Assembly: GCA_964431735.1 (NCBI GenBank)
Contig: CAYSLJ010000226.1
Coordinates: forward strand, 1-8,887
Length of the DNA stretch: 8,887 bases
From: CALARM01 sp964431735
Lineage (GTDB): Bacteria; Vulcanimicrobiota; SpSt-956; JAKJGF01
Reading direction: 5' to 3'
Both the position numbers and the translations under genes were made by a program. Below, one piece after another: positions 5,886 to 8,887 of this stretch; the stretch's first letter is position 1, and each line of letters begins with the position of its first letter. The notes beneath the pieces are model-generated. The model made no database searches, was not told the origin of the DNA, and saw only the letters and a list, made by a program, of their open reading frames with translations.

Positions 5886-7475
5886 ATGTCAACCACTAAA
5901 AGAAAAACAGATGCAGCATATCCATATTTTATAAATTACGGCACAAAAAGAAGATCTTATGGGTACGATTCTACCTATAGCATATATGTAGATACTCCGT
6001 ATTTTGTAAGCTATGGCATAAAAAGAAGAACCCGTTCATACGAGTCTTACGATATAATTTATGGCTTTCCCATTCGTCGAAGGCTAGCAAAAGTTCCTTA
6101 TTTTATTGAATATTCTTCTTCTTATTTTTCTTCAATGATACAGACTTCTTATATAAATTCTTCCGGCGTTCAAACAGCACGAACCCCTCCTGCTGTAACT
6201 GTCCCGGAACAAATTGCATTTCTTGGTCACAGGGTTTATTTTCAATTTCCTGATGCCGACACTTACAAGCTTATTCCATATCAAGACGTGGGTATTGCAC
6301 GTGTAAATAGAACAATTTCTGGACCAATAAGATGGATAGTTACCTTAAATAACATGAATAGGAAATACACAAAAAACACCGGTGAATGGGCAGGGATGGC
6401 CTCGAAAAGGACATATCAGAAGTCTTTAGATTCAAGGAAATTCGTTTGTATCGTATTTATGGTAAAGGTTGCAGGAAACCCATTATTTATCACATTTCCA
6501 CGCCTGGCAATTAAAACAAAAGTAGGGCGTGATGTCCTATATTTGGATGGAGTGGATGAATTTTCTTGTTTACTCGGAAACAAAACCACCTTCGATTCTT
6601 ACGTGGCAGAAGAATGCCTTTACCGCGATTCCGCAAGAAAATATATATCTTACGCACTTACGATAAATGAATTAAACTCTAACACTGAAATATTGGTAAA
6701 TGCAGAAAGGCGAACAACGGGCATAAGCTATAACACTTCAGATAGAGAACTTACATTTAATTCCGATATAAACGAACAATTTCTGGTTTATATGAAGAAT
6801 CTTCTTTCGGCACAATGGACATTTAACGACATATGCAAAAAAGTGGTAGATGCACAGCCGGAACAAGTCACGAAACAGTATTTTAACATAAGGCATAATT
6901 TTAAAGACTTCAAAATAGATGCAGAACTTCATTGTCAGAGTACTGAGCCCAAAAAGCTTATAAATGAAATTCTTCAGGCAGGTGGGTGTGAGTATGTTAT
7001 TAAGCCAATAGTGTCAACTTCTTTTCCGGCAAATATAGCACAGGAAAAATTGACAATGGAAACATATCAAACACCACTACCCAGAATAATAGTAAATGAT
7101 GTAGTAAAGAACGAATATAACGAAATAGCAAAATGGTATATTCCTAGAAAATTAACAAGGGGAATTCCTCAAATTAGCGACACTGATGTAGATACGCATA
7201 ATACTATCAATGTCAAGTCTCCTTCGAAAATTTATATCTCTATGATACGAAAAGTAACTACAACATACGAGGAAAGGCAAACTGAAATACCCGTCTCTCC
7301 TCCGTGTAGTGGGCCTTCTCCCGGTATAGGTGTAACAGAGGGGGAAAATAGTCCCGTAAGCCTGATTAGTTCTGTATCTGGAATGGCATTAAGTATTTTT
7401 GGTGCATATAACCCTGACGGGACAATAAAAGAACCCCATATCGTACAACCTGTTTACGGAGGTGCATTAATTTAA
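5886..7475 (+). CDS. Probable tail/baseplate hub protein with N-terminal Tyr/Arg repeats
   Basis: A 529-residue protein that starts 19 bases after the previous gene behind a weak purine-rich site (AAAAAGGGAAA). Residues 13-84 hold three degenerate repeats beginning PYF (see the repeat entry). Residues 149-168 read RWIVTLNNMNRKYT, like the V-T-L-x-N-x-x-x-x-Y strand common in the N-terminal domain of hub proteins of the gp27/gpD type. Residues about 205-235 (AIKTKVGRDVLYLDGVDEF) fit the following strand and turn of that domain. Residues 353-373 contain KKLINEILQAGGCEYVI, like the helix-plus-strand of hub proteins (LLdeia...g..w.v). Residues 408-420 (KNEYNEIAKWYIP) match the later hub strand. 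The end, 470-529, is Pro/Ser/Gly-rich and probably flexible. The protein is shorter at its C terminus than a full hub, and the missing part may lie in the next gene. The hub closes the tube end and carries the spike. The assignment is by motif pattern and gene order, not a search. Confidence 0.5.
   Translation: MSTTKRKTDAAYPYFINYGTKRRSYGYDSTYSIYVDTPYFVSYGIKRRTRSYESYDIIYGFPIRRRLAKVPYFIEYSSSYFSSMIQTSYINSSGVQTARTPPAVTVPEQIAFLGHRVYFQFPDADTYKLIPYQDVGIARVNRTISGPIRWIVTLNNMNRKYTKNTGEWAGMASKRTYQKSLDSRKFVCIVFMVKVAGNPLFITFPRLAIKTKVGRDVLYLDGVDEFSCLLGNKTTFDSYVAEECLYRDSARKYISYALTINELNSNTEILVNAERRTTGISYNTSDRELTFNSDINEQFLVYMKNLLSAQWTFNDICKKVVDAQPEQVTKQYFNIRHNFKDFKIDAELHCQSTEPKKLINEILQAGGCEYVIKPIVSTSFPANIAQEKLTMETYQTPLPRIIVNDVVKNEYNEIAKWYIPRKLTRGIPQISDTDVDTHNTINVKSPSKIYISMIRKVTTTYEERQTEIPVSPPCSGPSPGIGVTEGENSPVSLISSVSGMALSIFGAYNPDGTIKEPHIVQPVYGGALI
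5922..6137 (+). repeat. Three degenerate PYF...YG.KRR repeats at the hub protein N terminus
   Basis: Unit 1 (residues 13-37) starts PYFINYGTKRRSYGY, unit 2 (38-70) starts PYFVSYGIKRRTRSY, and unit 3 (71-84) starts PYFIEYSSSYF and lacks the KRR. Units 1 and 2 share PYF, YG, KRR and spaced Tyr/Ser residues. Unit 2 continues with a second basic cluster (IRRR, 63-66). The DNA is diverged, so the duplication is not recent. Confidence 0.75.
7458..7464 (+). promoter_or_regulatory. Ribosome binding site for the 278-residue gene, inside the hub gene
   Basis: GGAGGTG lies within the last codons of the hub gene, 10 bases before ATG 7475. The ATG overlaps the hub stop codon as TAATG (TAA 7473-7475), a classic arrangement for translational coupling or reinitiation. 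Confidence 0.75.
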
Positions 7476-8311
7476 TGGCTGGAAAAGAATTAAGAACAAT
7501 TGAATACAAAACTGAACTACAAGACATAAGCAAAAGAGAACAAATTGAAAGGTTCGGATGCCTTGCGGAATACGCGAAAGTAAATGTCTACAAACTCGAC
7601 GGAGACGGCCTTTTTTCTGAGTGTGGAAAATTAAGTGAGTTCCAGCCTGAAACTGTTAACGGAGTTGCCTGCTGTTGGGGTGTTAATTATTGGTATACAC
7701 TGAAGTCACAAGAAGAATTTATAGTGAGGCCATCCGCATCGGGGCTTCCAGTGAGTCAGTATGTTTACAAGCCCGGCTTTATAAAGGTTGGAATTGACTT
7801 CCTTCCTTATACTTCTCCACCGGAAGAAGTTCAATATACAGAAACACCACCGGCACAGTCTCATACTACTTCAGACACACCACCGGCAAACACCACTTCA
7901 GATCCGACACAGGAGACTCAATATATCACAGAGATAGTTCCGGTAACGACTGAAGAATGGTTAGAAAGTCAGGTTATCAGGGGTGGAATAAACGAAAAAT
8001 GTGTAAATACGTATGCAAAAAATACACTCGGTCAAGGGGAGGTAAAAGCAGATTCTGATATTATTTCAGCTTTAATTCCTGACGTGGAAACAGCACAAAG
8101 AATAGGATTTTTAGCAACAATCAATTCAGAAAAAACTCAAAGGTGCGACTTATCCATTGCACCTAATTTTGAAATTGAACTCGGAGATCAGATGTCAGCA
8201 GAAACCGCTATTGCAGACATTGAACAAAACCAGAGGATATTTGAAATAGATATTAATTCTGAACCCAGAAAACAGGACTTTACTATTTCTTGGATGGGGG
8301 CTGAAGTATGA
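7475..8311 (+). CDS. Tail protein with a hub-like C-terminal domain
   Basis: A 278-residue protein in three parts. Residues 1-112 are a mixed, probably ordered domain with KVNVYKLDGDGLF and VACCWGVNYWYTL. Residues 112-150 are a Pro/Thr/Ser linker with a short repeat (TPPA...TTSD). Residues about 155-276 form the second domain. Its end runs VETAQRIGFLATI (204-216), then CDLSIAPNFEIELGDQM (224-240) and IFEIDINSEPRKQDFTISW (255-273). That sequence of a helix, a strand, a Gly-Asp turn, a strand and a final strand matches the C-terminal domain of tail hub proteins (A..ia....l, then l..GD.v, then y.I..i......t.t). The gene overlaps the hub gene by 1 base and the next by 4 (ATGA), so all three are probably made together. 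I infer that it completes or binds the hub. I do not recognise the N-terminal domain. Confidence 0.5.
   Translation: MAGKELRTIEYKTELQDISKREQIERFGCLAEYAKVNVYKLDGDGLFSECGKLSEFQPETVNGVACCWGVNYWYTLKSQEEFIVRPSASGLPVSQYVYKPGFIKVGIDFLPYTSPPEEVQYTETPPAQSHTTSDTPPANTTSDPTQETQYITEIVPVTTEEWLESQVIRGGINEKCVNTYAKNTLGQGEVKADSDIISALIPDVETAQRIGFLATINSEKTQRCDLSIAPNFEIELGDQMSAETAIADIEQNQRIFEIDINSEPRKQDFTISWMGAEV
7844..7903 (+). repeat. Short TPPA...TTSD repeat in the Pro/Thr linker
   Basis: TPPAQSHTTSD (7844-7876) is followed directly by TPPANTTSD (7877-7903). The DNA is closely alike, sharing ACACCACCGGCA and ACTTCAGA, with a 6-base length difference. It marks a flexible linker between two folded parts. Confidence 0.7.
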
Positions 8312-8887
8312 CCGAGATAAGTGTATTAAAGAAACTCATAGCAAGAAATATTCCGGGGGATGAATTAATACCGGGGAACATAAAAAGAATTTACCCCGAT
8401 AAAAGATATGACGTTTCTACGGGCAGCACCGAAGTAATGAGGCGAGTTAAGCCGTGTCCCCAGGCGTTAGGTAAGGACTTTAACTTAAACGACCCTGTTC
8501 TTATGCTTCTTCCCGGCGGACTAAAATGTAATGCGGAGATATGGGATAAAAGTAATACTGCTTACCCGGAAGAACACCTTGCAGAATTTAGCACGGAAAC
8601 AACAGGAACTATTTATCTTTGCTGTCCTGATGATAATAAAATTAAGGTTTATTCTCTTGACGGAACAGCCGGAACTGATATTACAACCGGGAGCAATGCA
8701 GAATACAATATAGTGACCGATGGCACTTATTTTTATTGTGCTTCCCAGTATGCCTATTCTATCTTTAAGATAAAAATTGACGGAACAGATGAAACGGAAA
8801 TAGTTACTCAATCAAGATACTATAGTGCTTACGGCCTTGCTATAGACCCCACAAATACATACCTCTATCAGGTAGACGGAAGTACAT
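8308..8887 (+). CDS. OB-fold spike-type domain plus beta-propeller protein, cut at the window edge
   Basis: The reading frame opens at ATG 8308 (overlapping the previous stop as ATGA, with GGGGG at 8296-8300 as a weak SD) and is still open after 193 codons. Residues about 20-75 resemble the OB-fold domain of gpV/gp5-type baseplate spikes: GNIKRIYPDKRYDVSTG (23-39), a Val/Pro/Cys stretch, then LNDPVLMLLPGG (59-70), close to the family pattern VGD.VLVL.PGG. After a short bridge, residues about 98-193 carry repeating propeller blades. The first has TGTIYLCCPDDNKIKVYSLDGT, in which IYLCC...KVYSLDG is the strand pair. The second has VTDGTYFYCA...SIFKIKIDGT, and the third has GLAIDPTNTYLYQVDGS. These match YWTD/NHL/DUF5050-style propeller repeats. 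In OB spikes the second part is normally a beta-helix needle, so a propeller there is unusual and suggests binding to a host surface ligand. The full blade number is not visible. Confidence 0.6.
   Translation, partial: MTEISVLKKLIARNIPGDELIPGNIKRIYPDKRYDVSTGSTEVMRRVKPCPQALGKDFNLNDPVLMLLPGGLKCNAEIWDKSNTAYPEEHLAEFSTETTGTIYLCCPDDNKIKVYSLDGTAGTDITTGSNAEYNIVTDGTYFYCASQYAYSIFKIKIDGTDETEIVTQSRYYSAYGLAIDPTNTYLYQVDGST

Noticed and set aside
8531..8713. Plus-strand ORF of 60 codons near the right edge.
   Set aside because: It is a shadow of the OB-plus-propeller frame, which is open from 8308 to the edge and carries recognisable motifs.

Overview
This window is part of the tail-morphogenesis module of a tailed bacteriophage or prophage (Caudoviricetes). 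Eight genes or gene fragments lie on the plus strand with almost no space between them. Two junctions overlap by 1 and 4 bases, and the ribosome binding sites (RBSs) of the genes at 585, 4173 and 4610 overlap the stop codon of the gene before. I see no integrase, replication, lysis, tRNA, IS or CRISPR element, no promoter and no terminator, so the window appears to sit inside one long late operon. The DNA is AT-rich with a strong A/G bias on the coding strand. Shine-Dalgarno sites are strong, and GTG and TTG starts occur beside ATG. This fits a bacterial host that uses classical SD initiation, but nothing identifies the host.

Layout: (1) 2-67, the last 21 codons of an upstream gene. (2) 97-579, a 160-residue protein with a CPDC knuckle, placed where tail assembly chaperones usually sit. 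(3) 585-4163, a 1192-residue tape measure protein with a TP901-like N-terminal core, two hydrophobic segments, long coiled coils with an 80-residue tandem repeat, and a disordered Gly/Pro/Ser-rich tail carrying a perfect 48-bp duplication. (4) 4173-4598, a small unassigned protein. (5) 4610-5866, a beta-rich protein with a module resembling those of phage adsorption and minor tail proteins. (6) 5886-7475, a probable tail or baseplate hub protein with unusual N-terminal Tyr/Arg repeats. (7) 7475-8311, a protein whose C-terminal domain looks like the end of a hub protein. (8) 8308 to the window edge, a cut-off gene that appears to join an OB-fold spike-type domain to a beta-propeller.

The genes probably act in order. 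The chaperone-like protein binds the tape measure, the tape measure sets tail length and nucleates tube assembly, and the downstream genes build the tip or baseplate hub, its spike and receptor-contacting parts. Family calls other than the tape measure rest on motif reading by eye and gene order, so they are moderate or low confidence. The window does not show whether the tail is contractile. The most unusual points are the OB-plus-propeller protein, the apparent split of hub functions over two coupled genes, and the three repeat systems in structural proteins.
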